Shown here in pieces: positions 28,554 through 37,133 of a DNA stretch of 64,000 bases. The notes below the pieces were generated by a model. It saw only the letters and a list, made by a program, of their open reading frames with translations. It was not told where the DNA came from and ran no database searches. This stretch comes from Bacillus sp. HMF5848 (GTDB lineage: Bacteria; Bacillota; Bacilli; Bacillales; HMF5848), in contig NZ_RWIV01000001.1 in the NCBI RefSeq assembly GCF_003944835.1, positions 1,775,501 to 1,839,500 on the forward strand, in the 5' to 3' direction. How positions within the stretch are numbered: the first letter of the stretch is position 1; each line of letters opens with the position of its first letter. Both the position numbers and the translations under genes were made by a program.

Positions 28554-29786
28554 TTAAGTCCTTCTATAACTAAACAATAGTCGCTTACACAGTATAAAAA
28601 CATAAACATATAATGCAAGTAATGTTAATTCTGGACCGATACTCGTAAACCATGCATGTAATTCGTTCCATGACGATGAATTAAATGGGGTGCCGAATGC
28701 TGGAAGTATGGGGCTTGTTGCCTCTTTACTAATTTGTTTTTCATATAACGGAACCCATAATAAAATCGTTAAAACACTTGCCGTAAAACCATGTAATATT
28801 CTTGCAAAGAAAAAAGGTTTAAAACGAATATCTGTATCTGCTAAAATACTGGCGACTTGAGCTTGTACAGAAAAGCCGTTAAAAGCAAGAATAAAACTTG
28901 TAATAGTAGCTTTAGAAATTAATGTTACAGTAGTGACATCACTCGTTAAATCGCTTCCTAATGTTATTTCAAATAGACCTGATATAAATGGTCTTGATAA
29001 ATCCATTGGAATCTGAAATATGGCAAAGACAAAACTTAACAAGTAGTCAATAATATCAGTAATGTGCAATAAAGTTAACATTTGGTTGAATACAGAAAAT
29101 AAAATAATAAATCCACCTATCATTAATAAGGTTTGAATAGAGGAAGTTACCGCGTCACCCAACAATTTACCAATAGGTCGGTTATCATTTAATCGAGTGT
29201 AATGTAGTACACGGAGAGCATGTTTAAATGAAGTCGGTTCTCTGTATGTTAATGTTTGCTCCGTTCGGTCACGTAAGCCGTGAAATCTCATACACAAACC
29301 AACGATAACATTTCCAATATAGTGTGAAGCTGCAAGCACAACCCCCAATTGTGCATTTTGAAAGAAACCTACTGCGACAGCACCGAATATGAATAAGGGA
29401 TTTGAGGAGTTCGTAAATGAGACAAGTCTTTCAGCCTCGATAGCAGAAATTTGTTTTTCTTGACGAAGACGTGCTGTGAGTTTAGCCCCTGCAGGAAAGC
29501 CTGTGGCCATCCCCATTGCCATTACAAACCCTCCAGAACCTGGTACTTTAAAAAATGGTCTCATTATTGGCTCAAGTAATACTCCGACTGAACGAACTAC
29601 TCCGAATCCTATTAACATCTCAGATATTATGAAGAAGGGAAGAAGACTTGGAAATACTACTTCCCACCACATATTTAATCCTCTTAAACTAGCTTGTAAA
29701 GATTCTTTTGGGAATAGAATTAGGGCTATGGCCATCATGACCGCGCTTAATGCTAATAGTAACGTTTTTAGCTTTGATTTATTCAA
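28554..29786 (-). CDS. ylbJ: sporulation integral membrane protein YlbJ
   Basis: A 410-residue nucleoside-recognition (Gate) domain membrane protein with about ten helices, matching YlbJ, a sigma E-dependent sporulation protein of B. subtilis needed for proper cortex formation. Conserved segments include WWEVVFPSLLPFFIISEMLIGFG and the GFPAGAKLTARLRQ loop with GGFVMAMGMATG before it. The TTG start at 29786 is behind aaggagg on the minus strand. The transported ligand is not known. The gap on the other side, to ylbK, is 565 bases. Confidence 0.93.
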   Translation of the reverse strand: MNKSKLKTLLLALSAVMMAIALILFPKESLQASLRGLNMWWEVVFPSLLPFFIISEMLIGFGVVRSVGVLLEPIMRPFFKVPGSGGFVMAMGMATGFPAGAKLTARLRQEKQISAIEAERLVSFTNSSNPLFIFGAVAVGFFQNAQLGVVLAASHYIGNVIVGLCMRFHGLRDRTEQTLTYREPTSFKHALRVLHYTRLNDNRPIGKLLGDAVTSSIQTLLMIGGFIILFSVFNQMLTLLHITDIIDYLLSFVFAIFQIPMDLSRPFISGLFEITLGSDLTSDVTTVTLISKATITSFILAFNGFSVQAQVASILADTDIRFKPFFFARILHGFTASVLTILLWVPLYEKQISKEATSPILPAFGTPFNSSSWNELHAWFTSIGPELTLLALYVYVFILCKRLLFSYRRT

Positions 29787-30351
29787 TGACTTGGCCTCCT
29801 TATCGACAGAATGAGTTCAGCCCTTTTAATAGGTGAAAGTCTGCTCTAGTATGTGAACATTTAAAATGCCTTTTAGCTATTGCTTTTTTAAAAAGAGTAA
29901 ATCAATCTTTTCGCCCTTTTATGAACAGTTTGAGAGCCTAGACAGTGACGATTAGTTCATAATCGCAAACCTTTATTAGCGATAACGTGGTTACTGTAGT
30001 GTTCTGACCGTTAGTATGGTGTTGTACCGACAAGCAACATTTCACTTGGATGATGTTGGTTGGCGATACAGCCCTCATAGGATGTGAATATGGAAGCGTT
30101 GGCGACTTAGCGGTCCACATTTATATACCTATTGCTATGAAAGTACTAGACGTAAATGGTGATTCATATGAAACGTATGTTTGTTTAGTTGTTATATGCA
30201 ATTTTTACATGTCATGGTAGAATATTGTCATTGAGTGTGGACGACCTATACAAATTAAATATACGAGTATAGGGGGGGATTTTAGACCATATAGATTAAT
30301 AAAGGTACAGAAAAGTCGCTCGTATTTGTTTGAATTTGTGGAGGGGAGTAT
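29787..30351. other. ylbJ-ylbK divergent gap
   Basis: A 565-bp stretch without a convincing gene. At about 29920-29955 ttatgaacagtttgagagcc then tagacagtg resembles the start of the repeat family (aacctagactattg at 36359), so a decayed copy may lie here. The segment 30040-30115 has ggcgat / ggcgac blocks but no clear structure. A gggggg tract at 30272 precedes no start. Promoters for ylbJ and ylbK must be here; I could not place them. Confidence 0.4.
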
Positions 30352-31149
30352 ATGTCTCAACCAAAGATTGGCTTGGCGCTTGGCTCTGGAGGAGCGAGAG
30401 GGTTTGCTCATCTCGGTGTTCTCCGTGTGCTTCGAGACCACCAAATACCTGTTGATATGATTGCTGGTAGTAGTATGGGAGCTTTAGTAGCGGCGTTTTA
30501 TGGAGCGGGCCTTGATATAGAAAGGTTATATAAACTTGCAGGTGCATTTAAGCGTAAGTACTATTTAGATTTTACTGTTCCTAAAATGGGGTTTATAACA
30601 GGAAAACGTGTTAAAGAGCTCATTCGCGTGTTTACACATAATAAAAATATTGAAGAGCTTGACATTCCTATTGCAATTGTTGCAACGGACTTAATTAAAG
30701 CTGAAAGAGTAGTATTCACTAAAGGGGCAATAAGCCCTGCAGTTCGAGCAAGTATTTCAATACCTGGGATCTTTATTCCTGAAAAAATAGAAGGTCGTGT
30801 GCTCGTGGATGGAGGAGTCATTGATCGTGTACCGGTTTCTGTTGTGAAGGAATTGGGAGCTGATATTGTAATAGGTGTAGATGTATCGAAGGTGAAAATT
30901 GATCCTCAAATCACGACCATTTTTGATGTGATATTACAAAGTATTGATATAATGCAAAATGAACTCGTACAACATCGAACGAACGATTGCGACCTCATGT
31001 TGTATCCTCATGTTGAAGAGGTAAGTGCTCGCGCGTTTACAGATTTAGACGCGATTATTCAATATGGTGAGGAAGAAACAAGAGATAAACTACCAGCTAT
31101 TATAGAGGTTATCGAGAAGTGGAAGGAGTCGCATAATGAAGAGAATTAG
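30352..31149 (+). CDS. ylbK: patatin-like phospholipase YlbK
   Basis: A 265-residue patatin-family hydrolase. The glycine-rich oxyanion loop LGSGGARGFAHLG, the nucleophile elbow GSSMG (Ser near residue 44) and the catalytic aspartate in VDGGVIDRVPV (near 156) are all present, so it is expected to be an active serine lipase or acyl hydrolase. It has no signal peptide and should act inside the cell. The ribosome site ggaggggagt precedes ATG. Its end overlaps the start of ylbL by 14 bases, indicating translational coupling. Confidence 0.95.
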   Translation: MSQPKIGLALGSGGARGFAHLGVLRVLRDHQIPVDMIAGSSMGALVAAFYGAGLDIERLYKLAGAFKRKYYLDFTVPKMGFITGKRVKELIRVFTHNKNIEELDIPIAIVATDLIKAERVVFTKGAISPAVRASISIPGIFIPEKIEGRVLVDGGVIDRVPVSVVKELGADIVIGVDVSKVKIDPQITTIFDVILQSIDIMQNELVQHRTNDCDLMLYPHVEEVSARAFTDLDAIIQYGEEETRDKLPAIIEVIEKWKESHNEEN

Positions 31150-32158
31150 ATTATATATAGTGGCATTAGTGATTGGGATTGTCATCGCTGTTGCAATTAA
31201 TAGCTATCAACCACCTTATTATATAACAATGCCAGGAAGTGCTGAAGAATTGAGCCCGATTATTGAGGTAGAAGGTGGTTATGACGAACAAGGTGAGTTC
31301 ATGTTAACGACTGTGGCTTTTATGAGAGCGAATGTATTTAATCTTCTATGGGCTAATTTTAATAAATATCATAGCATTACACCATACGAAGCGTATCGCC
31401 AAGAAGGAGAATCTCATGAAGAATTTCTTGATCGTCAATTGCATATGATGCAAGGAGCTCAATCGGCGTCAGTATTTGTAGCGTTCACAAAAGCAAATAA
31501 ACAAGTGCAGATTGAGAACACGGGTGTATATGTTTCCCACGTATTTGAAGGCATGCCTGCTGAAGGTAAATTAAATATTGGTGACAAGATTTTAGCGGTT
31601 GATAATCAAAAAGTGATTAGTACAGATGACCTAATATCATATGTGAAAACTCTTTCCGTTGGAAAATCTGTCAAACTTAAGGTCGAACGTGATCAAGATG
31701 TAGTGGCAGAAGATATAAAGATAGTCCAATATCCTCAAAATCCAGAACAAATTGGGGTAGGAATTGGACTATTACAAGATTTTATTGTAACTTCTGAGCC
31801 TGATGTGGAGATAGACACAAGTCGAATAGGGGGGCCATCGGCTGGGCTTATGTTTAGTCTAGAAATTTATAATCAGCTTATGGAAGAGGATATAACAAAA
31901 GGTTATAAGATCGCTGGGACAGGAACTATTGATTTTGATGGTGTGGTTGGCCGTATTGGTGGCATTGATAAGAAGATTGTAGCAGCGAATAGAGAAGGAG
32001 CAGTTATTTTTTTCGCACCTAACGAAGAGGGGAAAATAGGATCCAATTACCAAATAGCTTTGCAAACAGCACAAGATATTAACTCCGATATGAAAATCGT
32101 TCCGATCGACACATTTGATGATGCGATACATTATTTAAATAGCTTAAATGAAAAATAA
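31136..32158 (+). CDS. ylbL: YlbL, membrane-anchored PDZ-Lon-type serine protease
   Basis: A 340-residue protease with an N-terminal membrane anchor (residues 5-22), a PDZ domain (about 125-200: GVYVSHVFEGMPAEGKLNIG) and a Lon-type S16 domain (about 230-335). The catalytic serine is in GGPSAGLMF (near 237) and the lysine in GGIDKKIVAA (near 282), so the Ser-Lys dyad is intact. Homologues include SepM, a peptide-pheromone-processing protease; B. subtilis YlbL has been linked to degrading the DNA-damage checkpoint inhibitor YneA. It overlaps ylbK and ends in a strong terminator. Confidence 0.94.
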   Translation: MKRIRLYIVALVIGIVIAVAINSYQPPYYITMPGSAEELSPIIEVEGGYDEQGEFMLTTVAFMRANVFNLLWANFNKYHSITPYEAYRQEGESHEEFLDRQLHMMQGAQSASVFVAFTKANKQVQIENTGVYVSHVFEGMPAEGKLNIGDKILAVDNQKVISTDDLISYVKTLSVGKSVKLKVERDQDVVAEDIKIVQYPQNPEQIGVGIGLLQDFIVTSEPDVEIDTSRIGGPSAGLMFSLEIYNQLMEEDITKGYKIAGTGTIDFDGVVGRIGGIDKKIVAANREGAVIFFAPNEEGKIGSNYQIALQTAQDINSDMKIVPIDTFDDAIHYLNSLNEK

Positions 32159-32196
32159 ACACACTGTGGATTCGTGAAATCCACAGTGTGTTTTTC
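32158..32196. terminator. terminator between ylbL and tmcAL
   Basis: A perfect 15-bp stem, aacacactgtggatt / aatccacagtgtgtt, with a 5-base loop and a T-run. It begins in the ylbL stop codon. Confidence 0.93.
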
Positions 32197-32264
32197 AAAA
32201 TCTAGACAGAGATAAAACTATGAACTTTGATGACTTTCAGTTTCGCATCTTTTATAAAGAATTT

Positions 32265-33506
32265 TTAAATAAATTCTTTTTTTTGTTGATTATACCGTAT
32301 AGGGGGTTGGGTGAATTCCTGTTTAGCAAGCTTGGTTCGTTCTGGCTCAGGTAAGATACTAGCATAGACTTGTGTTGCTTTAATATCTAGAGTGAAAACT
32401 GAGTTATCTTTAAATGCAGCAGTATTTGAAACGATTGGTATATCTAAATGCTGTTTTATTTGCTGTAGATATGATTGACCTATTAAGCTCATACCTAATA
32501 ACCTTATGTAGCTAGGTTTAAAACACTCAGTAGCTTTATGCATACTCTCTTTTGTTGTATTCGTTAGTATATGTGTTAATGCTCTTTGGAGTCTTGTCCA
32601 CGTGTAACGCTTTGTTTTCAGTGCTACCATAAAATCATAATAGGATGTTTTATTTGGGATTAATTTAAGAATTCGATTTTCTAGTCCTTCTTCAATTTCG
32701 TAAATTTTAGTTAACTCTTCACTAGTAGTTGCTGCAAGCCGATACTTTAAAAATTTATAATAATGCTCCCAGTTATGCAAAGTAGTATATAACTTTGTAT
32801 ATTGATGTAGTAAAGGTGTCACGTACGTAGGAACGTATGCTTCAACAGTTTGAACGTTGAAGTCATTATTAGCTAGCGCTTGACGTATACTTGTCGCACT
32901 AGCAATACTTGTGTCATGAAAAGTATCATCATGGTAACCAGCTTTGAACCTTTTAATTGTTTTAGGCTGTATGTTTGCACCCTGGTCATTAATTGCTTTT
33001 ACATAGTGAAATCCTAAAATATTGTTTGGCAATGTTAAATCTAAATTTATGTCTTGAGAAATATGCTGTAACGCTAAGTTAGTTGATTTAGGGTAGCTTT
33101 TTCCTTCTTTAGCATACGCTTTTATGTACTCGTTGTAAGTACTTTCTTCATCATTAAGAATTTTTACTGCATCATGAAACGCTTCTATCTCACCGTCCTC
33201 GCTACCAAAATATATTTCATCACATTGTAAAGCTTGTAAAATACCAATGGCTCCGTTAGCAAATGTTTCTGCTTTCTGAGTTGCATATGCGTATGGAAGC
33301 TCAATAACGAGATCTAATCCTGCCAATAAAGCCATCCTTGTTCTTTGCCATTTTGAAACAATAGCTGGCTCCCCACGTTGTAGGAATTGTCCACTCATAA
33401 CAGCAATCACACAATCTGCATCAGATAACTGTATTGTTGACGAAAGGTGATACAAATGACCGTTATGAAAAGGATTATATTCAACTACAATACCAACAAC
33501 CTTCAA
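32265..33506 (-). CDS. tmcAL: tRNA(Met) cytidine acetate ligase TmcAL (YlbM)
   Basis: A 413-residue protein of the TmcAL family (formerly YlbM), which uses acetate and ATP to make N4-acetylcytidine at the wobble position 34 of elongator tRNA-Met. The N-terminal nucleotidyltransferase-like domain has VGIVVEYNPFHNGHLYHL, with the HxGH motif for ATP, and the region GLDLVIELPYAYATQKAE. The C-terminal half is helical. Ribosome site ggaggga lies on the minus strand before ATG at 33506. It is divergent from ylbN. Confidence 0.93.
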   Translation of the reverse strand: MKVVGIVVEYNPFHNGHLYHLSSTIQLSDADCVIAVMSGQFLQRGEPAIVSKWQRTRMALLAGLDLVIELPYAYATQKAETFANGAIGILQALQCDEIYFGSEDGEIEAFHDAVKILNDEESTYNEYIKAYAKEGKSYPKSTNLALQHISQDINLDLTLPNNILGFHYVKAINDQGANIQPKTIKRFKAGYHDDTFHDTSIASATSIRQALANNDFNVQTVEAYVPTYVTPLLHQYTKLYTTLHNWEHYYKFLKYRLAATTSEELTKIYEIEEGLENRILKLIPNKTSYYDFMVALKTKRYTWTRLQRALTHILTNTTKESMHKATECFKPSYIRLLGMSLIGQSYLQQIKQHLDIPIVSNTAAFKDNSVFTLDIKATQVYASILPEPERTKLAKQEFTQPPIRYNQQKKEFI

Positions 33507-33812
33507 AAAAATCCCTCCATTTCATAAATGATATAATCTAGATTTACTTTAAAGCTTCAAGCTTAATTAAGTTAACGAAACTTCCATGGATGTTGTTCCT
33601 TGAATGATTCGGAAAAAAAGCATGCCAGCTGAGTATAGAGTGCGCTGATAGTCAGGACGCTTAGTGTAGGTAAAGCGACAAGACATCTCGATATTTAGAT
33701 TCAAATGTAACGTCTTGGCATTTTTTCATATATATATTTGGAGTTTTATTCTTTTCGTGTTAAAGTAATACGTATGTATATTATACATATCATGTGTGTA
33801 AAGAAAAAACCA
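33507..33812. repeat. interspersed repeat copy C in the tmcAL-ylbN gap
   Basis: No gene. From 33596 to about 33625 the sequence ttccttgaatgattcgg...aagcatg follows copy B (40232-40257), then agctgag, gtcaggacg, and a tail ttagattcaaatgtaacgt near 33697-33715 that matches ttagcctcaaatgtgacgt of copy B near 40465-40483. The right arm of the hairpin seen in copies A and B is lost here. An otherwise A/T-rich stretch leads to the ylbN promoter. Confidence 0.55.
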
Positions 33813-33841
33813 TTGACAAATATTTTTGTCAAAGCTATAAT
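33813..33841 (+). promoter_or_regulatory. consensus sigma A promoter of ylbN-rpmF with dyad
   Basis: The -35 hexamer TTGACA (33813-33818) and -10 hexamer TATAAT (33836-33841) are both perfect, separated by exactly 17 bases. The -35 is part of an inverted repeat, ttgacaaa-tatt-tttgtcaa (33813-33832), that could be an operator. The ylbN start follows 28 bases after the -10. Confidence 0.88.
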
Positions 33842-33868
33842 TACATTTGTTGCCTTGAGGTGATTGCT

Positions 33869-34384
33869 TTGAAATGGTCAATTGCTCAATTACTTAAATT
33901 GCAAACTAAAGGTCTTGAAATTGATGAAGCAATTTCTATTGATGACTTGACCGAAACGAAATCCGATATACGAGGGATTTCACCTGTGAAGGTAAAAGGT
34001 CGAGCTGACATTAGTTCCACAAAAGCTACGTTCTTTATGACTATAGAGGGAACATTGGTACTACCTTGTTCTCGAACATTAGTTGATGTAGATTTTCCGT
34101 TTCATGTTGAAACAACGGAAACATATTTGTTTAAAGAACCTAGCTATGATGTGTCTGATGAGGACAACATTCATATGGTAACTGGTGAAACAGTCGATTT
34201 GTTACCGATCATAAAAGAAAACATTTTATTACAAATTCCGATTCAAGTCTTCAGTGAGGAATCGGATCCTGAAGGAGCAGCACCTCAATCAGGTAATGAT
34301 TGGGAAGTTATTTCTGAGCAGGATAAGAAAAAGAAGGTTGATCCGCGATTAGCAGGACTAGCTAATTTTTTTGATGAAGACTAA
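33869..34384 (+). CDS. ylbN: YceD/DUF177 family protein YlbN
   Basis: A 171-residue protein of the DUF177 (YceD) family, linked in bacteria and plastids to 23S rRNA maturation and ribosome assembly. It starts MKWSIAQLLKLQTKGLEID and contains VKVKGRADIS and LVLPCSRTLVDVDFPF, with an acidic C terminus. The start is TTG at 33869, behind gaggtgatt; upstream reading from 33794 would begin inside the promoter. It is followed by rpmF after 66 bases, the near-universal ylbN-rpmF pair, and driven by the strong promoter at 33813. Confidence 0.93.
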   Translation: MKWSIAQLLKLQTKGLEIDEAISIDDLTETKSDIRGISPVKVKGRADISSTKATFFMTIEGTLVLPCSRTLVDVDFPFHVETTETYLFKEPSYDVSDEDNIHMVTGETVDLLPIIKENILLQIPIQVFSEESDPEGAAPQSGNDWEVISEQDKKKKVDPRLAGLANFFDED

Positions 34385-34450
34385 CGTGTACTAGAAGACC
34401 CGGCTTAATCCGGCCTTCATATAATGAATGATCTTAAGGAGGTGGGAGTC

Positions 34451-34627
34451 ATGGCTGTACCTTTTAGAAGAACTTCTAAAACAAGAAAAAGATTGCGTCG
34501 TACGCACTTTAAGTTACAAGTTCCAGGTATGGTAGAATGCTCTAACTGCGGTGAAATGAAACTTGCTCACCGTGTATGTAAAGCTTGCGGAACATACAAA
34601 GGAAAAGAAGTAGTAGAAAAAAACTAA
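34451..34627 (+). CDS. rpmF: 50S ribosomal protein L32
   Basis: A 58-residue basic protein, [19 protein letters not shown] followed by a zinc ribbon with two CxxC pairs (CSNC ... CKAC), so this is the cysteine-containing (zinc-binding) form of L32. It belongs to the large ribosomal subunit. The ATG at 34451 follows aaggaggtggga; an in-frame ATG at 34424 would translate the ribosome site. It shares the ylbN transcript and ends in a terminator. Confidence 0.97.
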   Translation: MAVPFRRTSKTRKRLRRTHFKLQVPGMVECSNCGEMKLAHRVCKACGTYKGKEVVEKN

Positions 34628-34644
34628 TGAAAATGCACACTTAA

Positions 34645-34682
34645 AAACACAAGGACATCTAGATTCCTTGTGTTTTTTTGTA
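34645..34682 (+). terminator. terminator after rpmF
   Basis: Stem aaacacaagga / tccttgtgttt with a 9-base loop and a run of seven T. Confidence 0.92.
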
Positions 34683-34757
34683 TATTTTATTTTATGAGTT
34701 TGAACAACAATGGACAATGGCTTGTGACTCTATATCAGATAATAAGGAGGCGATGAG

Positions 34758-35525
34758 ATGTCAACCATCTCAAGCATTGATTCCCAAGGGGTTTTATGGT
34801 TTACCATAAATCGCCGTGAAAAGCGCAATGCGATTAATTATGAAGTTATGGAGGCGTTAGAAGCAACCATTAAGGATGCTGAGACAAATGATCAGATAAA
34901 AGCTGTTGTTTTAACTGGTACCGGCGAGGAGGCATTCTGTTCAGGTGGAGATTTATCAATATTTCATAATTTAATTACCGAATCACAAGCCTATGATATG
35001 CTTTTAAGAATGGGTAGAATTTTATATAAACTATTGTTATTGCCTAAACCCACAATTGCTCTGTTAAATGGAACTGCATTAGGAGGAGGCTGTGAACTAG
35101 CGACAGCCTGTGATTATAGATTCGCAACTAGTACTAGTAAAATTGGTTTCATTCAAGGAAGATTAGCAATTACAACCGGTTGGGGCGCTGCAACAATGTT
35201 AATGGAAAAGCTTCCTTATGAAAAAGCACTTTATTTACTAACTTCATCGAAAGTGTTGTCTAGTATAGAGGCTCAACAATTGGGTTTTGTTGAACAAGTA
35301 ATGGACAAAGAGTACATAGAAGATGAATTACAGAAGTTTTTGAAACCTTTAGTTGAACAACATGCAAATGTTATACAAGCATATAAACAAGTGGTTACCC
35401 GGAAGTGGGAGCAAATAAAGTTATGGGATAGAATGGAGGAGGAGATTAGGATGTGTGCTAAGCTTTGGGAGGCACCGGCACATCATGAGGCTGTCCAGTT
35501 ATTTCTGAATAAAAAACAAAGTTGA
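34758..35525 (+). CDS. enoyl-CoA hydratase/isomerase family protein
   Basis: A 255-residue crotonase-fold protein. The oxyanion-hole motifs are visible: AFCSGGDLS (near residue 61) and NGTALGGGCELATACDYRFA (near 100), with the glycine-rich helix that polarises the thioester. In this family the residues at the second active-site position decide the reaction, and I cannot assign a specific substrate; fatty-acid or branched-chain amino-acid degradation is possible. The ATG at 34758 follows aaggaggcgatgag. It lies between rpmF and the RsfA-type regulator, as in several Bacillus genomes. Confidence 0.85.
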   Translation: MSTISSIDSQGVLWFTINRREKRNAINYEVMEALEATIKDAETNDQIKAVVLTGTGEEAFCSGGDLSIFHNLITESQAYDMLLRMGRILYKLLLLPKPTIALLNGTALGGGCELATACDYRFATSTSKIGFIQGRLAITTGWGAATMLMEKLPYEKALYLLTSSKVLSSIEAQQLGFVEQVMDKEYIEDELQKFLKPLVEQHANVIQAYKQVVTRKWEQIKLWDRMEEEIRMCAKLWEAPAHHEAVQLFLNKKQS

Positions 35526-35629
35526 ATGGGTCGCTAATAGAATAGCTATGATTCTATCTTTTCTACTATGTGCATATGATGTAAAGACGCAAGACTCTTT
35601 AATTCATTGTACAAGGAGGGATGGAATGG

Positions 35630-36169
35630 ATGACAACTCGACAAGATGCATGGAGTGAAGATGAGGATTTGTTGCTCGCTGAAGTCGTGTTACGTCATAT
35701 TCGTGAAGGTGGAACGCAGCTGATGGCTTTTGAGGAGGTAGGGAAAAAGCTATCTCGAACAGCGGCTGCGTGCGGCTTTAGGTGGAATTCGTATGTACGT
35801 AAACAATATAAGTCAGGCATTGAATTAGCGAAGAAACAAAGAAAAGAAAGTAAAAAGCAGGTTGTCCAAGAAGAAAAGCAATTTGAACCAAAAGTATCAC
35901 AAGAACAGACTTTAGTAGCTAAAAATCGTATATCATTGCAAGAGGTTATTGAATATTTACGAACGTTAGAGGAGCAGGAAACTAAGGTGGAAAGTATGAA
36001 ACAAACTCATACCGAATTGCGTGAACAAGTGCAATTTATGGAGGCTCATGTAAGAAAGGTTGAAATAGAAAATAAAAGCCTAACTGAAAAATTGACTAAG
36101 TTAGAAGCAGACTACAATTCAATTCTTTCGATTTTAAATCGTGCCAGTCAAATGGTGAAATCAACATGA
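35630..36169 (+). CDS. RsfA/GerR family sporulation transcription regulator (YlbO-like)
   Basis: A 179-residue protein with an N-terminal Myb/SANT-like helix-turn-helix (about 5-60: [20 protein letters not shown], then [16 protein letters not shown]) and a long C-terminal coiled coil (about 105-175). This is the RsfA family; in B. subtilis the gene here, ylbO, encodes GerR, which modulates sigma E-dependent genes in the mother cell, while RsfA acts in the forespore. I cannot tell which role this one has. The ATG at 35630 lies 9 bases behind aaggaggg; the ATG at 35621 abuts it. A strong terminator follows. Confidence 0.87.
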   Translation: MTTRQDAWSEDEDLLLAEVVLRHIREGGTQLMAFEEVGKKLSRTAAACGFRWNSYVRKQYKSGIELAKKQRKESKKQVVQEEKQFEPKVSQEQTLVAKNRISLQEVIEYLRTLEEQETKVESMKQTHTELREQVQFMEAHVRKVEIENKSLTEKLTKLEADYNSILSILNRASQMVKST

Positions 36170-36172
36170 AAT

Positions 36173-36208
36173 AAAAAAGCAGCTAACTAGTGTTAGCTGC
36201 TTTTTTTT
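36173..36208 (+). terminator. terminator after the RsfA-type gene
   Basis: A 15-bp stem, aaaaaagcagctaac / gttagctgctttttt, with a 4-base loop and an extended T-run. Confidence 0.93.
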
Positions 36209-36439
36209 AGTCTTTGTCTTTAATTAAGCGCAGACGCAAACCTTTTACAATATTGAGTGCTTTTGAAGGGTAAAATAACTACTCAAATCTGGTGGACAAA
36301 ATGTGCTCATGGAATGTTGATTGTTGTCAAGCCTTTCTTTAACGTTTAAGCAAACATAAAGTTTTGAACCTAGACTATTGTCTAGCTCTAGTGCAGTGCC
36401 GTCTTTAGATTAAAATGCCCCATTGTGCTTCTTTGCTAA
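36209..36439. repeat. interspersed repeat remnant before ylbP
   Basis: No gene. At 36355-36415 the sequence aaagttttgaacctagactattg, then tctagctctagtgc and agtgccgtc matches the opening of copy A. The remaining bases show nothing I can assign. Confidence 0.5.
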
Positions 36440-36934
36440 TTAGATTAAGGAATTAGAATTACGCTCTTTAACATTTGATGGTAACCAAATTAAAGGGTTT
36501 TCTCCTAGGTCACGTTGCATATCATATGTTACCGGAATAAAGTCCATTTTTCTCCAAAAATCTTGTGATTTTACACGAGGGTTCGTTTTAATTGGAAATC
36601 CAAGCTCTTTTGCAAAATTTACGAGAGCCTTCCCGTATCCTTTTCTTTGGTAGTCTGCCAATACTTCAAGCTTCCATAGCTCTAAATAATCCTGTTGTGG
36701 TACAAAGTATTTATCGAATTTAGCATCTATTCTATATAAGCTCATACGAGCGACTAATGCGTCTCCAAAGTATATACCGTAAAAAGGTGAATCGCTATCA
36801 TTTTCGATAATATTAGCTTGAAGGTCTTCTAACATGGACAATTCTTGTAATCCGTATTCTTTAAACTTCTTAAATTCATCTAATGTTTTGAAGTTTATTT
36901 GTAAGCGCTCTATTTTCGGTGTATATTGAAACAT
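36440..36934 (-). CDS. ylbP: YlbP, GNAT-family N-acetyltransferase
   Basis: A 164-residue GNAT protein. The acetyl-CoA binding motif reads WKLEVLADYQRKGYGKALVNFAKELG near residue 90, and the final FWRKMDFIPV strand is typical. Substrate unknown. The ATG at 36934 follows gggggagaa on the minus strand. Position next to panE (ylbQ) and size match B. subtilis YlbP. Confidence 0.9.
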   Translation of the reverse strand: MFQYTPKIERLQINFKTLDEFKKFKEYGLQELSMLEDLQANIIENDSDSPFYGIYFGDALVARMSLYRIDAKFDKYFVPQQDYLELWKLEVLADYQRKGYGKALVNFAKELGFPIKTNPRVKSQDFWRKMDFIPVTYDMQRDLGENPLIWLPSNVKERNSNSLI

Positions 36935-37133
36935 CCATTCTCCCCCTTAGGTATCGGAAAATATTTATTTATATTATTCATTATATATAATAAATTCGAA
37001 AAATTATATAAGAAACATCTTATTAGTGAATTTTGTATATATAAGACAAATATATCTTGATTGAATAATAGTTCAAATGTCACAATGTTATTATTAAGGA
37101 ATGATCGTGACTGTGAATGAAATGGGGGATAGT

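Noticed and set aside
30205-30547. Minus-strand frames over the start of ylbK
   Set aside because: Low-complexity readings opposite a gene with an intact catalytic motif set.
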